Source of the DNA: an uncultured Leptolyngbya sp.
GTDB taxonomy: Bacteria; Cyanobacteriota; Cyanobacteriia; Phormidesmidales; Phormidesmidaceae
Length of the DNA stretch: 45,510 nt
Assembly (NCBI GenBank): GCA_937899365.1
Contig: CALBPH010000631.1
Span: 1-45,510 of the forward strand
Direction: 5' to 3'
Positions 26,984-35,613 of this stretch are shown here, in pieces. Under the pieces are notes generated by a model that was not told the origin of the DNA, did no database searches, and worked only from the letters and a program-made list of their open reading frames with translations. The number at the start of each line of letters is the position of its first letter. The stretch's first letter is position 1. A program made the translations under genes and the position numbers.

Positions 26984-28051
26984 TTACCAGCCAATTAAGT
27001 ATCGGCTTCGTTTTTTGAGCACTGCTTTTATGCCAATGGCAATAGCCATGGAGGTGATGACTGTTGTGAAAGCAACGAAAATCCAGATAAGAAAATTACT
27101 TTCATAATTGAGGTTTAGTGTCGTAAATAGGCTAAATACAGCGTTTAAAAGAAAGGGATGGAGAAAGTAGATAGCGAAACTTGTATCCGCAACTTTGTTG
27201 AGGATAGAAAACTCAGTATGTTCGTATTTGTCTAAGATTGAAATAAATAGAAAACAAAGAACAATTTTCTGCAACAGGTTGACATCAGGTACCGTGATTG
27301 ACCAAAACTCTTTATGAAAATTACCAGGTTGTTGAAATACAAACACTTGTAATAAACCTAAGGAGATAGCCAGCGTAATAAGGAAAATCTTCTTGTTTCT
27401 ATCGCGTAAATAGGTATAGATTTTCTTCTGGTTTATTGAACTCCAAGAACCTAATAAATAGACTGGGAAAAAATAAATGAGTGAGTGAATAGCGTTGAGA
27501 TTGTTAATAGGTCTATGGATGATCAGTGAAATGGGCAGTAACGCTAAAGTGATAATTAAAATAGTTTCTGACTTGATAATTTTGTTGACTAAGGGAGATA
27601 AAAGAAATAGAAGAATTGCCATGGGTACATACCAATAGGCAACAATGATATTGCCAGTCAATAGATACCAAGCTATTGCCCTTAGGGGTTCATCTCTTAA
27701 ATCATCAGGCAGTGCATATCCCCCACCGTCAAGGAAGACAGTATTCAGGATAGGAATTAAAGAGAACAACACATAGGGAACCAAGACATATCGTATTTTT
27801 TTAGTCAAAAATTTCTGATAGTTAAAATTTGGATAGAAAATGTGATGATATAAGAAGCCTGAAATGAATACAAAATATACTGTGCCATTCAGGCTTAGTG
27901 AATATATAAACTGCTCCAAACCATTAGATATTTCCCAGTGAGCTAAATCATATGAGTGGCCCAGGACGATAAGAATAATCGCTATTCCTCTGAAATAATT
28001 AATCGAATTAATAAACTTTTTTTTCGCGTTTGGTAGAGGCTTTTTAAGCAT
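26984..28051 (-). CDS. Acyltransferase 3 family membrane protein
   Basis: 355 residues with about ten hydrophobic helices. NYFRGIAIILIVLGHSYDL is the N-terminal signature with the conserved Arg and His of the Acyltransf_3 family, which O-acetylates sugars or other surface molecules. The gene is markedly AT-rich (many Ile, Lys, Asn and Phe codons ending in A/T) beside GC-balanced neighbours, which suggests transfer. It is a single gene convergent with YciO. Confidence 0.88.
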   Translation of the reverse strand: MLKKPLPNAKKKFINSINYFRGIAIILIVLGHSYDLAHWEISNGLEQFIYSLSLNGTVYFVFISGFLYHHIFYPNFNYQKFLTKKIRYVLVPYVLFSLIPILNTVFLDGGGYALPDDLRDEPLRAIAWYLLTGNIIVAYWYVPMAILLFLLSPLVNKIIKSETILIITLALLPISLIIHRPINNLNAIHSLIYFFPVYLLGSWSSINQKKIYTYLRDRNKKIFLITLAISLGLLQVFVFQQPGNFHKEFWSITVPDVNLLQKIVLCFLFISILDKYEHTEFSILNKVADTSFAIYFLHPFLLNAVFSLFTTLNLNYESNFLIWIFVAFTTVITSMAIAIGIKAVLKKRSRYLIGW

Positions 28052-28759
28052 TATTCAAATGTGCGGAATATCAATAGAGCGTAGAAAACAAGCTGCCGTA
28101 TATCTACGCAAATAGTCAGACCCTGGTGGTTAGCCATAACAACAGCCTTTTGTATGACGGTTAGGATTTCTGTCTGTTCCGCTGAGGACCTCTTTCAAGG
28201 ATGGTTTTTTGAACAAAAGTTGGAGATTGAGCCTAAGACTCCGTTATTTCAAGTCTTGTGTTTTGGTTGTGAAAACTATGGCTGCTGCTGATTTAGAGGG
28301 GATGCCGATCTGGTAGGTCTTCGCCCCGTATAGAGAACTTTATCCTGAGGCTTAGCAACACCCTGTCGATGCCCGCAGAGGTCTGACAAACGCTGATGTA
28401 TTCAGCAGTTGACTGCATTCATAGCCATTGTTACCTAAAGATTTTAGGGATATCCATAGTCTTAACGGACCTGACAGATGCGATATTTGCTCTGATGGAA
28501 GCCCGTCTTATTGGCAAAAAAAAGACTGCCAGTATGCACTGCACAGTCTAATCATTGGCTTTCAGAATCAAAGAGACCGATCATAACTTCAGCGACCTTC
28601 TGTCTCAGGGAAGATTGCTAATGTGCTTATCATGCACATTTATAGAATAGTCAGCAACTCTGACATTTGGATAAATCGCTGATGAAGAAATCCGTGTTCA
28701 ATATAATCTACGTATGAAACTCAGTTTTGAAGCGCTTTTCGTACAGGGGATTACGGATG
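28052..28759. other. Non-coding stretch between acyltransferase and NB-ARC genes
   Basis: About 710 bp with no convincing gene on either strand and frequent stops in all frames. A 7-bp inverted repeat AATGTGC/GCACATT lies at 28620-28640. GACTG and CAGTC flank a small stem near 28527-28551. No transposase relics were recognised. Confidence 0.45.
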
Positions 28760-31003
28760 TTAGTCCAATAGTCGAGGGGAAGACCTGTGGCTGATTGTAT
28801 TGAGTAGATGTTGAACCCTGCTGCGCTGTTTTTGAGCATGGATATCGGAATATAAGCTTAGGGCCTGTTTCCAGTATTTATGGGCAACTTGGTTTTGGGT
28901 TAGGACGATATGACTATGACCCAGTTCAACATAAGCATTGGCTAGGTCACACTTTGCACCAATACTGTCGAATAGTTCAATGGATTGAGTATGAAACGTG
29001 AGGGCGGTGTCTAGCTGCTGGCGTTGACGAGCAATGGTAGCTAGGCCAGTGAGGGCTTTGGCTTTGACTTGTAGATAATGACCAGCGTCAGCAAAGGTGA
29101 GCGCTTGCTGGTATAACTTTTCAGCAAGTTCTATTTTGTTGAGCTGGCCATAGGTCTGACCTAAAAGCTGAATAAAGTAGGCGAGTCTGCCGGATGTTTG
29201 GCTTTGATGGGTAAAGGTGTTAAAGCAACTATTGGCTAACTGATAGGCCTGTTCAATGCGGTCTTGATAAGCATATGTAAGGGCCAGGGCTACGGTGGCT
29301 TTATTGGCCCAAGCCTGGTGGGGAGTATCTTGACCAAGGGTAATGACGGTACTAAAGGCTGTTTTGGCTTGTTCTAGCTCCCACAGATCCATGGCATATA
29401 ACCCCAGACTCAACCGTGAGTCGATATTCAACATTTGGAGGTAATAGTGGTTGAGGGGCTCTGCTCTATTGGTGGTGGCCAGGTGATTTTGGGTGGTTGC
29501 GATCGCATCCTGCTGACATTCAATCGCCTGATTAATCTCCCCGGTAATCCAATAAATATCTCCAAGAATATTACGCAGTTCACTGACCTGCGGTGATGGC
29601 TTAGATGCAGATTCTAGATGGGATAGCACCTCAACAATGAGCGTACTCACCGGTTGCAATAACCCCATTCGATAAAGGCTGCTAGCTAGGGGTAAAAACT
29701 GTTGCCACTGGTTATGGCGACTTTGTAACAATACCTGGGCGGCCGCTGAGTACTCACCGATGGCCACGTGATGATAGTACGCCTCTAAGGCCTGCTGAGC
29801 ATCTGAAAGTGAGGTCAGTAACTCTATGCTGTTGGTCCAATGGGTGGCGGCTACCTGATTAGCCAGATGCCACAGCTCACTTTGTCTGAGCCGTTCAATG
29901 GCTATGGCTCGAATGACAGGATGTAGCCAATATTGACCGTTCTCGACCTCGATGAGAGAACGATTTCTCAGGGATGTAATGGCCCGCTGTCCATCCGGTG
30001 GTTGGCATTGGGCTAATACGGTTGGTAACGAAAGCTTGGCGATTGTCTGATAGCGATAACAGCTCAATCGACATAGGAGCTGATACGCCGTAGGGTCAAG
30101 GTGTTGTAAGCGATCAATCTGACTAATGACCAGATTTTTAAGATCAATCTCAGCTAAGGGATCGGCTCGATAGGCTTTCCAGTAAGCTCCTAAATTGCCA
30201 TCAAAATCTGTTTGTACCGTGCTGCATAAAATTTCCATGGCTTTGGCATTACCGCCATAGGTTCGATGTAAGCACCGTAAAATCTCATGGGCATTGGGAA
30301 AACAGAGTTGATGATAGGTAAAACAGTGTTGCCAATCTGTCAGGGTGAGCCGAGGTAATCGATAGTGATAGGCCTTAATACCAGGTTCGCAGAGGCGATC
30401 TCGGCTGGTGATTAGTGTCGTTGTATTGATTGAAAAATCTGATAACAGTTTTAATAACTCTGTATAGCAGCGAGCCTCTTTAACAAACTGTCCATTGCCA
30501 TCTAGGGCCGGTTCGAGATTATCGATGAGAATGCCTATGCGTTGTTGTTTGAGATGACGTTTTAATCGACTGAGGCTAATGCTCACATCCTGACCAGGTT
30601 CGTCGTTTAGATCCTGCCGCAGCCACTCATCGAGAATATGTTCGACCGCCGTTAAATTTGAGGTTTCTTGGGCAATGCGCCACTCTAACACCAGGTCAAA
30701 GGCGGTGTGGCGTAGATAATTCTGAGCAAGGGTGGTTTTACCAAGGCCACCCTCCCCTTGAATGACAATGATTTTATGCCCCTGGTTACTTAAGGACTGG
30801 ATCTTCTCTATGGCATTGTCCCGACCAATAAAGTGAGGATCGATCCCGTGGGGGGCTATTGTTTGACTGGATTCTTGATGACTGGATTTCTGAGCGGGCT
30901 GGGTAACGCCAGCATGATTAAGTCGGGGCCAGGTTTCACGGGGCCATGCTTCTTCAGCGACATGAACCATTTTGCGCTTGGCGCGTTTGAGCCAATAAAC
31001 CAT
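28760..31003 (-). CDS. NB-ARC STAND ATPase with TPR repeats
   Basis: 747 residues. After a polar linker comes the Walker A VIQGEGGLGKTTLA (K89). Walker B follows as IGILIDNLEPAL, the sensor as TTLITSRDRL, a GLPL-like YGGNAKAMEI, then a winged-helix region and C-terminal TPRs (for example YGQLNKIELAEKLYQQAL). STAND proteins oligomerise on ligand sensing. The frame upstream is open into the HTH fragment at 31013-31243 except for TAA CGA TAA, so this is probably the main part of one interrupted gene. ATG 31003 would be the restart. Confidence 0.85.
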   Translation of the reverse strand: MVYWLKRAKRKMVHVAEEAWPRETWPRLNHAGVTQPAQKSSHQESSQTIAPHGIDPHFIGRDNAIEKIQSLSNQGHKIIVIQGEGGLGKTTLAQNYLRHTAFDLVLEWRIAQETSNLTAVEHILDEWLRQDLNDEPGQDVSISLSRLKRHLKQQRIGILIDNLEPALDGNGQFVKEARCYTELLKLLSDFSINTTTLITSRDRLCEPGIKAYHYRLPRLTLTDWQHCFTYHQLCFPNAHEILRCLHRTYGGNAKAMEILCSTVQTDFDGNLGAYWKAYRADPLAEIDLKNLVISQIDRLQHLDPTAYQLLCRLSCYRYQTIAKLSLPTVLAQCQPPDGQRAITSLRNRSLIEVENGQYWLHPVIRAIAIERLRQSELWHLANQVAATHWTNSIELLTSLSDAQQALEAYYHHVAIGEYSAAAQVLLQSRHNQWQQFLPLASSLYRMGLLQPVSTLIVEVLSHLESASKPSPQVSELRNILGDIYWITGEINQAIECQQDAIATTQNHLATTNRAEPLNHYYLQMLNIDSRLSLGLYAMDLWELEQAKTAFSTVITLGQDTPHQAWANKATVALALTYAYQDRIEQAYQLANSCFNTFTHQSQTSGRLAYFIQLLGQTYGQLNKIELAEKLYQQALTFADAGHYLQVKAKALTGLATIARQRQQLDTALTFHTQSIELFDSIGAKCDLANAYVELGHSHIVLTQNQVAHKYWKQALSLYSDIHAQKQRSRVQHLLNTISHRSSPRLLD

Positions 31004-31012
31004 CCGTTATCG

Positions 31013-31243
31013 TTAGTTCCCTTTGGTGATGCGCTCTCCTAACACATCCGATAGGAGTCGCCATAGCTGGGATGCCACGTCTTTAATATGGCCTTCGCTA
31101 TAGCCAGCGATGGCTGCGATCGCACGATACGTTTTCCCTCCCCACACCTGCTGCAAAATACAGCATTGCAGATCGCTAAGATGCTGCCCCGTTTTCTCAT
31201 AGAGCAGAGAGTCAGTAAATTCGATTGCAGTATCAACACCCAT
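31013..31243 (-). CDS. HTH domain of vWA-MoxR-associated (vMAP-type) proteins, split from NB-ARC
   Basis: 76 residues: KTGQHLSDLQCCILQQVWGG, YRAIAAIAGYSEGHIKDVAS and LWRLLSDVLGERIT match the N-terminal HTH domain that usually precedes NB-ARC or AAA modules in cyanobacterial STAND proteins. It ends at TAA (31013-31015), with a second TAA two codons later, in the same frame as the NB-ARC frame that follows at 31003. It may be translated on its own, but a broken fusion is likelier. Start ATG 31243. Confidence 0.75.
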   Translation of the reverse strand: MGVDTAIEFTDSLLYEKTGQHLSDLQCCILQQVWGGKTYRAIAAIAGYSEGHIKDVASQLWRLLSDVLGERITKGN

Positions 31244-31519
31244 CGGCCATGGTCAATGGTTTTCTTCACACTGACAGACTACCGCCACGGTTAGGAACAT
31301 TGCGCATCAGATATCCCGACTTTTTCAGACCTTTAAATTCGTACACTTCCCTACAATCTCAGACAAAGAACCCTATAGGGTGTAAACAGGCAAGGGGGTA
31401 CACTGGTCTGACCCGTGTTGTTAATCAAATGATGTTGATGTAAACCCTTGAGCTCGCTCTCTACAAACTTTGGGGGCGTCTCAAACCTTGGGCACTTAGG
31501 GCACCCTGGTTAAAGACGA

Positions 31520-31549
31520 TGGCCCCACTGGGGCCAATATTTTAATTTT
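31520..31549 (+). terminator. Intrinsic terminator/attenuator in the uppS leader
   Basis: TGGCCCC (31520-31526) pairs with GGGGCCA (31530-31536) around ACT, followed by ATATTTTAATTTTT. It reads rightward, about 90 bp before the uppS ATG, though no rightward gene lies just upstream. It therefore ends either a small RNA or an attenuated uppS leader. Confidence 0.65.
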
Positions 31550-31564
31550 TCAATGAACTTGGTG

Positions 31565-31591
31565 CTATCGGCTGTGTAACAGCACAGATAG
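31565..31591 (+). other. Hairpin in uppS 5' region
   Basis: CTATC (31565-31569) pairs with GATAG (31587-31591), enclosing GCTGT/ACAGC (31571-31575, 31579-31583). It follows the terminator-like stem and precedes the uppS start by 46 bp. It could be part of the same regulatory leader. Confidence 0.35.
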
Positions 31592-31637
31592 GTCTAGTCA
31601 CGTTTAATGCATATTTGGAGCATACGTATCTGTAATT

Positions 31638-32414
31638 ATGACAACCCAAACTTTGCAAACTCTACCATCTGATTTGGACCCCCGTGGGCTACCTAACCAT
31701 ATCGCTGTGATTATGGATGGCAATGGTCGTTGGGCTCAAAGCCAGGGCCTGCCACGTATAGAGGGCCATCGTCGGGGGGCTAACGTCCTCAAAGATTTGC
31801 TGCGCTGTTGTAAGGATTGGGGCGTGGGGGCGCTGACGGCATATGCCTTCTCAACTGAAAACTGGCGACGTCCCCATGAGGAAGTTGATTTTCTGATGGT
31901 GCTGTTCGAGCGCTTGCTGCGCAAGGAACTGTCAGAAATGCATCGAGAAGGGGTACGTATTCGCTTTATTGGCGATTTGTCTGGGTTGCATGGGTCTCTG
32001 CGTCGTGAAATGGAGCGTTCCATGGAGCAGACTCAGCACAATGATGCGGTGGAGTTTAATGTTGCCATCAACTATGGCAGTCGCCATGAAATTACCCAGG
32101 CATGTCGCTCTGTTGCTGAGCGTGTAGAACGGGGTGAGCTTTCCGCCGATTCTATTACCGAAGAGCTTTTAGAGCGTCATCTCTATACTGCGGGCAGCAG
32201 CGATCCAGATTTGTTGATTCGCACCAGTGGTGAGCAGCGGTTAAGTAATTTTCTGCTATGGCAAATGGCCTATGCTGAAATGTACTTCACTGATGTATTT
32301 TGGCCCCAGTTTGATCGGCATCAGTTTCACCAAGCACTGCTAGCGTTCCAAAAGCGCGACCGTCGTTTTGGCGCGCTGTCTGAACCCGTTAAGGCACAGG
32401 CGCTGACGGCATAG
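31638..32414 (+). CDS. uppS: Isoprenyl transferase (undecaprenyl diphosphate synthase)
   Basis: cis-Prenyltransferase making the lipid carrier for peptidoglycan and polysaccharide. HIAVIMDGNGRWAQSQGLPR carries the catalytic Asp27; TAYAFSTENWRRP, NVAINYGSRHEI and LLIRTSGEQRLSNFLLWQ are the remaining signatures. 258 residues, normal length. The preceding region has terminator-like hairpins that may regulate it. It shares its end region with the leftward dehydrogenase. Confidence 0.95.
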   Translation: MTTQTLQTLPSDLDPRGLPNHIAVIMDGNGRWAQSQGLPRIEGHRRGANVLKDLLRCCKDWGVGALTAYAFSTENWRRPHEEVDFLMVLFERLLRKELSEMHREGVRIRFIGDLSGLHGSLRREMERSMEQTQHNDAVEFNVAINYGSRHEITQACRSVAERVERGELSADSITEELLERHLYTAGSSDPDLLIRTSGEQRLSNFLLWQMAYAEMYFTDVFWPQFDRHQFHQALLAFQKRDRRFGALSEPVKAQALTA

Positions 32415-32429
32415 GGGCAAGGTCTTAAT

Positions 32430-32467
32430 TTTGGATGTTGGGTTGGGAACTTAATCCAACATCCAAA
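32430..32467. terminator. Bidirectional hairpin between uppS and dehydrogenase
   Basis: A 12-bp perfect stem TTTGGATGTTGG/CCAACATCCAAA (32430-32441, 32456-32467) between convergent stops at 32414 and 32483. There is no long T run on either strand, but the position fits shared transcript ends. Confidence 0.6.
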
Positions 32468-32482
32468 GCTCAAAACGTTTGA

Positions 32483-33334
32483 CTATGGGTTCACTGCTGC
32501 AAAGACAGCTGAATAGTCTTGGTCCGCCAGATCTTTTTCGATTGCCTGTTGGACGACCTGGGCGACACTTTTGGCAACGTCGGCGTTAAAGGTGTCAGCT
32601 GACTGCACAAATAGGTTCATATCCTTGAGCAGATGTTTGGTGGGAAAATTGGGATTGGCAAAGTTGCGATCGCACATGCGCCCCAGCTTTTTATCAAATG
32701 TCGGTGCATAGAGGGCGCTTTGGCGAACAATCGCCATAAACGTTTCAATGTCGATGGCCTCTTGTTGTACCAGGCTCAAACTCATGGCAAAGGCGGTGGT
32801 TAAGCTGCCAATCAGCTGGTTCATCGCTAATTTGACTCCGCTGCCTGCCCCCACCGGTCCCATTAGCTTGGGCTCGGGGCCAAAGCATTCCAAAATAGAT
32901 TTCCACTGGTTAAACTGGTCTGGGGTGGCCCCCGCCATCACAATCAGGGTTCCAGCTTTGGCTTCAGGAATGCTGCCAAGGACAGGGGCTTCAATATAGT
33001 CACCGCCAGCTGTTTGCACGGCTTGGGCAATGGCTTTACTCTCTTGGGGGGCGATGGTGCCCATCTGTAGAACGGTTTTGCCTGCTAACTGAGGTAGGGC
33101 ATCGGGGCTGAGTACGGTTGCTTGAATCGCATCGGCATTGGTCAGCATCAGGATGATCAGCTGAGAGGTTGAGATCGCAGCTATCGGTGTTTCCACCTGT
33201 TGAATGCCGTCTGCCAGCAGGGGCTGGAGTTTATCAGCGCTACGATTCCAGCCATATACCTGATGTCCAGATAATTGTAAGCGTCGTGCCATGGGTGCAC
33301 CCATTAGCCCTGTGCCTAGAAACCCAATGTCCAC
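32483..33334 (-). CDS. NAD(P)-dependent beta-hydroxyacid dehydrogenase
   Basis: 283 residues of the 3-hydroxyisobutyrate/glyoxylate-succinic semialdehyde reductase family. The Rossmann start is VDIGFLGTGLMGAPMARRL. EAPVLGSIPEAKAGTL is the substrate loop, and the catalytic Lys region is GSGVKLAMNQL. The HMLKDMNL-type segment appears as HLLKDMNLFV. GTG 33334 is chosen because GAGGAG lies 6 nt upstream and the Rossmann fold starts there; longer frames to 33487 add unrelated residues. The in vivo substrate is unknown. Confidence 0.9.
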   Translation of the reverse strand: MDIGFLGTGLMGAPMARRLQLSGHQVYGWNRSADKLQPLLADGIQQVETPIAAISTSQLIILMLTNADAIQATVLSPDALPQLAGKTVLQMGTIAPQESKAIAQAVQTAGGDYIEAPVLGSIPEAKAGTLIVMAGATPDQFNQWKSILECFGPEPKLMGPVGAGSGVKLAMNQLIGSLTTAFAMSLSLVQQEAIDIETFMAIVRQSALYAPTFDKKLGRMCDRNFANPNFPTKHLLKDMNLFVQSADTFNADVAKSVAQVVQQAIEKDLADQDYSAVFAAVNP

Positions 33335-33524
33335 GTTAATCTCCTCTTTTTCACAATGTTTGAATGGCGGCTGTCCTGGGGTTACCCGACTAACCTGTAA
33401 AACTAATAGGCCATGACGTCGCTGTCGATTAGGATTTTTTCTATGGTTTACTTGTACAGACATGCGGCCATCTGGCAATCGACGCATGCATCCTTGCCTA
33501 AATCAATCGCAGTGACCTAACTGT

Positions 33525-34001
33525 ATGTCGAAATCTTATATGTCTAATTTTTATCGTTTTCGTCCCTTAACCCGTCAGTGCATAGCTCTGGGGGCTGTCT
33601 GTCTAGTGTTGGCCAGCTGCACACCTCGAGAAGACTGTGCTTTGATTAACGATGCGCTGGCTGAAGGGAATTTGCGCATTCAAGAACTTTATGAAGGAAA
33701 CCGTGGCGGGCCCGGCTATAACCAGGGCATTGAACGCCAGGTGGGGCGTGTGTATTTTGATATATCCCAGGTGATCGATGGTCTGCTGCTCTCAGATCGA
33801 CGGTTGCAAACGGTCCAAATTAGTTTGGTTGAAGCCTATCAACAAGCTTCAGACTATCGATATGAGGCAGCAGATCTGATCTCTGATAACCCTAATCCTA
33901 ACGATCAGTTAGAAGCTGACATTCGCCAGCTACAGCTAGACCCCGAAGAGAATATTGGCGCCATCACTGCAACTTTACGCAAACATTGCCCACTGCGTTA
34001 G
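33525..34001 (+). CDS. Putative lipoprotein (158 aa)
   Basis: An N-terminal signal with lipobox LVLASC (Cys about residue 32) is followed by a helical, acidic domain. Two further cysteines sit near the ends (EDCALIN, KHCPLR), possibly a disulfide. No known domain is recognised. A second ATG at 33540 could be the start. Divergent from the dehydrogenase. Confidence 0.72.
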   Translation: MSKSYMSNFYRFRPLTRQCIALGAVCLVLASCTPREDCALINDALAEGNLRIQELYEGNRGGPGYNQGIERQVGRVYFDISQVIDGLLLSDRRLQTVQISLVEAYQQASDYRYEAADLISDNPNPNDQLEADIRQLQLDPEENIGAITATLRKHCPLR

Positions 34002-34027
34002 CCAGCCTATTTGCATAAAAGCCAGAT

Positions 34028-34675
34028 TTAGCTGGCTGCCGACTCTAACAGTTGGATATTGGTAAACTGAAATTCCATGTCACCCTCATCGGCAGATGCG
34101 ATCGCACGCCGAGTCAGTACATGGTAGCCACCCACTTGGCCATACTCATCAGTAAACTGGCTGTGTCCTTTCTTCTGCTCACCTGTTTTCGGATCGTGAT
34201 ACACCGAGTCATAGGTATGCGACAGGTAACCGGCACCCGTGTCATGGGTGCTAAAGGTATTGATGGTAACCACAACACCGTGGATGTGGCGATGGACTAG
34301 CACTACCTCATCGTTAAGGACCTTATACTTATCGCCGGTGGATTTACCCTCAACTAAGATTTCCACGGCACCTCGCTCATCGGTTTCACCTAGGGCAAAG
34401 ACATTTTTGCCATGGGTAGTTTCAAACTCACGACGTACCCGGTGAATAGCCACTTCCCAAAGCTGACCCTTAACGAGTTTCAACGCAGCTTCATCATCAA
34501 TATCAAAAACCTCTGCTGAAAGGTCGGGATTCACCTTAGCGTTGCCAACATAGGTCTTGTCACCCTGCTTAAACTCCACATCCGTTGTGTAACCGGGGAA
34601 ATTACTATCCCAGGTATAGCGGTTTTCGTAAGCGGCACGCATTATGTCGCGGGCAGAAAGCTGTACAGCACTCAT
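34028..34675 (-). CDS. DUF3386 domain-containing protein
   Basis: 215 residues. SARDIMRAAYENRYTWDSNF, QLWEVAIHRVRREFE, HGKNVFALGETD, VHRHIHGVVVTINTFSTHDT and GYLSHTYDSVYHDPKTGE are typical of this cyanobacterial/plastid family. The family is soluble and of unknown function. Length is complete at both ends. Confidence 0.92.
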   Translation of the reverse strand: MSAVQLSARDIMRAAYENRYTWDSNFPGYTTDVEFKQGDKTYVGNAKVNPDLSAEVFDIDDEAALKLVKGQLWEVAIHRVRREFETTHGKNVFALGETDERGAVEILVEGKSTGDKYKVLNDEVVLVHRHIHGVVVTINTFSTHDTGAGYLSHTYDSVYHDPKTGEQKKGHSQFTDEYGQVGGYHVLTRRAIASADEGDMEFQFTNIQLLESAAS

Positions 34676-34765
34676 GGGTATCAGTTTGATTACATCTACC
34701 CTTTACTTTAGTCAGTTTTTTGCCGGTTGAGCAGACGGATATGAATTCAGTCAACAATTAAGGCA

Positions 34766-35419
34766 TTACTCGGACTGAGGTCCCCAAAGCTCTGCCAATC
34801 GCTGATCGCGGCCACAGCCATAGCGGTAGAGGCGATAGCGAGCTGGATGGGTTTGATAATAATTCTGGTGATAGTCTTCTGCCGGATAAAATGCTGCTGC
34901 AGAAAGGATTTCAGTTGCAATCGGTTGCTCAAACAAGCCATCAATAGCTTGCTTAGAATCCTCGGCTAGCTGGCGTTGACTATCGTCATGATAGAAAACA
35001 ATCGAACGATACTGACTACCCTTATCGCAAAACTGACCTTGCCCGTCTAAAGGGTCCACGTTTCGCCAAAAAGTATCCAAAAGAGTTTCATAGCTGACTA
35101 AATCAGTGTCGTAATCAACTTTAACTACCTCTGCATGGCCAGTCGATCCTGATGATACCTGACGATAGCTAGGGAACTCGACGGTGCCTCCCATATAGCC
35201 TGAGGTAGTGTCTGTCACCCCTGGTAATTCATCAAAGGGATGTTCCATACACCAAAAACATCCCCCGGCAAATGTTGCTTGGGCAGGGGCTGCCAATGCT
35301 GCCGTTGGCCCCAGACAGCAGATGACGATAGCGATGAGGGCGCTGATGAATATTTGCTTGGGCTGCCACTGTACGCGTATTTCTGAGATGACGTTGCCGA
35401 TAGAAGATGCCAAATCCAC
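34766..35419 (-). CDS. msrA: Peptide-methionine (S)-S-oxide reductase, exported form
   Basis: Repairs oxidised methionine. The catalytic Cys is in FAGGCFWCMEHPFDELPG; GYMGG, GHAEVVKVDYD and the Tyr-rich HQNYYQTHPARY end are present. A hydrophobic segment ending AALAAP before the domain suggests a periplasmic form. The start is uncertain: GTG 35419 (217 aa) or TTG 35443 (225 aa); neither has a strong ribosome site, and AGGA lies before the GTG. Confidence 0.9.
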   Translation of the reverse strand: MDLASSIGNVISEIRVQWQPKQIFISALIAIVICCLGPTAALAAPAQATFAGGCFWCMEHPFDELPGVTDTTSGYMGGTVEFPSYRQVSSGSTGHAEVVKVDYDTDLVSYETLLDTFWRNVDPLDGQGQFCDKGSQYRSIVFYHDDSQRQLAEDSKQAIDGLFEQPIATEILSAAAFYPAEDYHQNYYQTHPARYRLYRYGCGRDQRLAELWGPQSE

Positions 35420-35613
35420 TGGTGAAAAAATTCCTATATCCAAGGAACTACAAAGGCTCCTAGGCTAAAGGACAAAACCGCTAGCAGCCAATAGTCAATG
35501 TACCTTTTAATTATAGGGCTGATTCGATGGCCCATAGTTTAGTGCTCCTCTCTCTGGCTGGCCGACCTCGATTGTCGCAGGTTGTCGAAACCTTGCAAAC
35601 ACAATCTAAGGGT

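Larger units (their letters stand above)
31244..31637. other. Divergent intergenic region upstream of uppS
   Basis: About 395 bp between the HTH fragment and uppS. The 3' part contains two hairpins (31520-31536 with a T-rich tail, and 31565-31591). The 5' part must hold promoters. A 72-codon frame across 31225-31443 is not convincing. Confidence 0.5.

Noticed and set aside
28052..28759. Possible transposase remnant in the gap
   Set aside because: I could read no transposase motif, terminal inverted repeat or target duplication.
5814..31243. Reassignment of TAA/TAG to a sense codon in this organism
   Set aside because: Intact genes such as clpS, argF, ycf54 and folD stop at TAG or TAA exactly at their family ends, so both codons work as stops.
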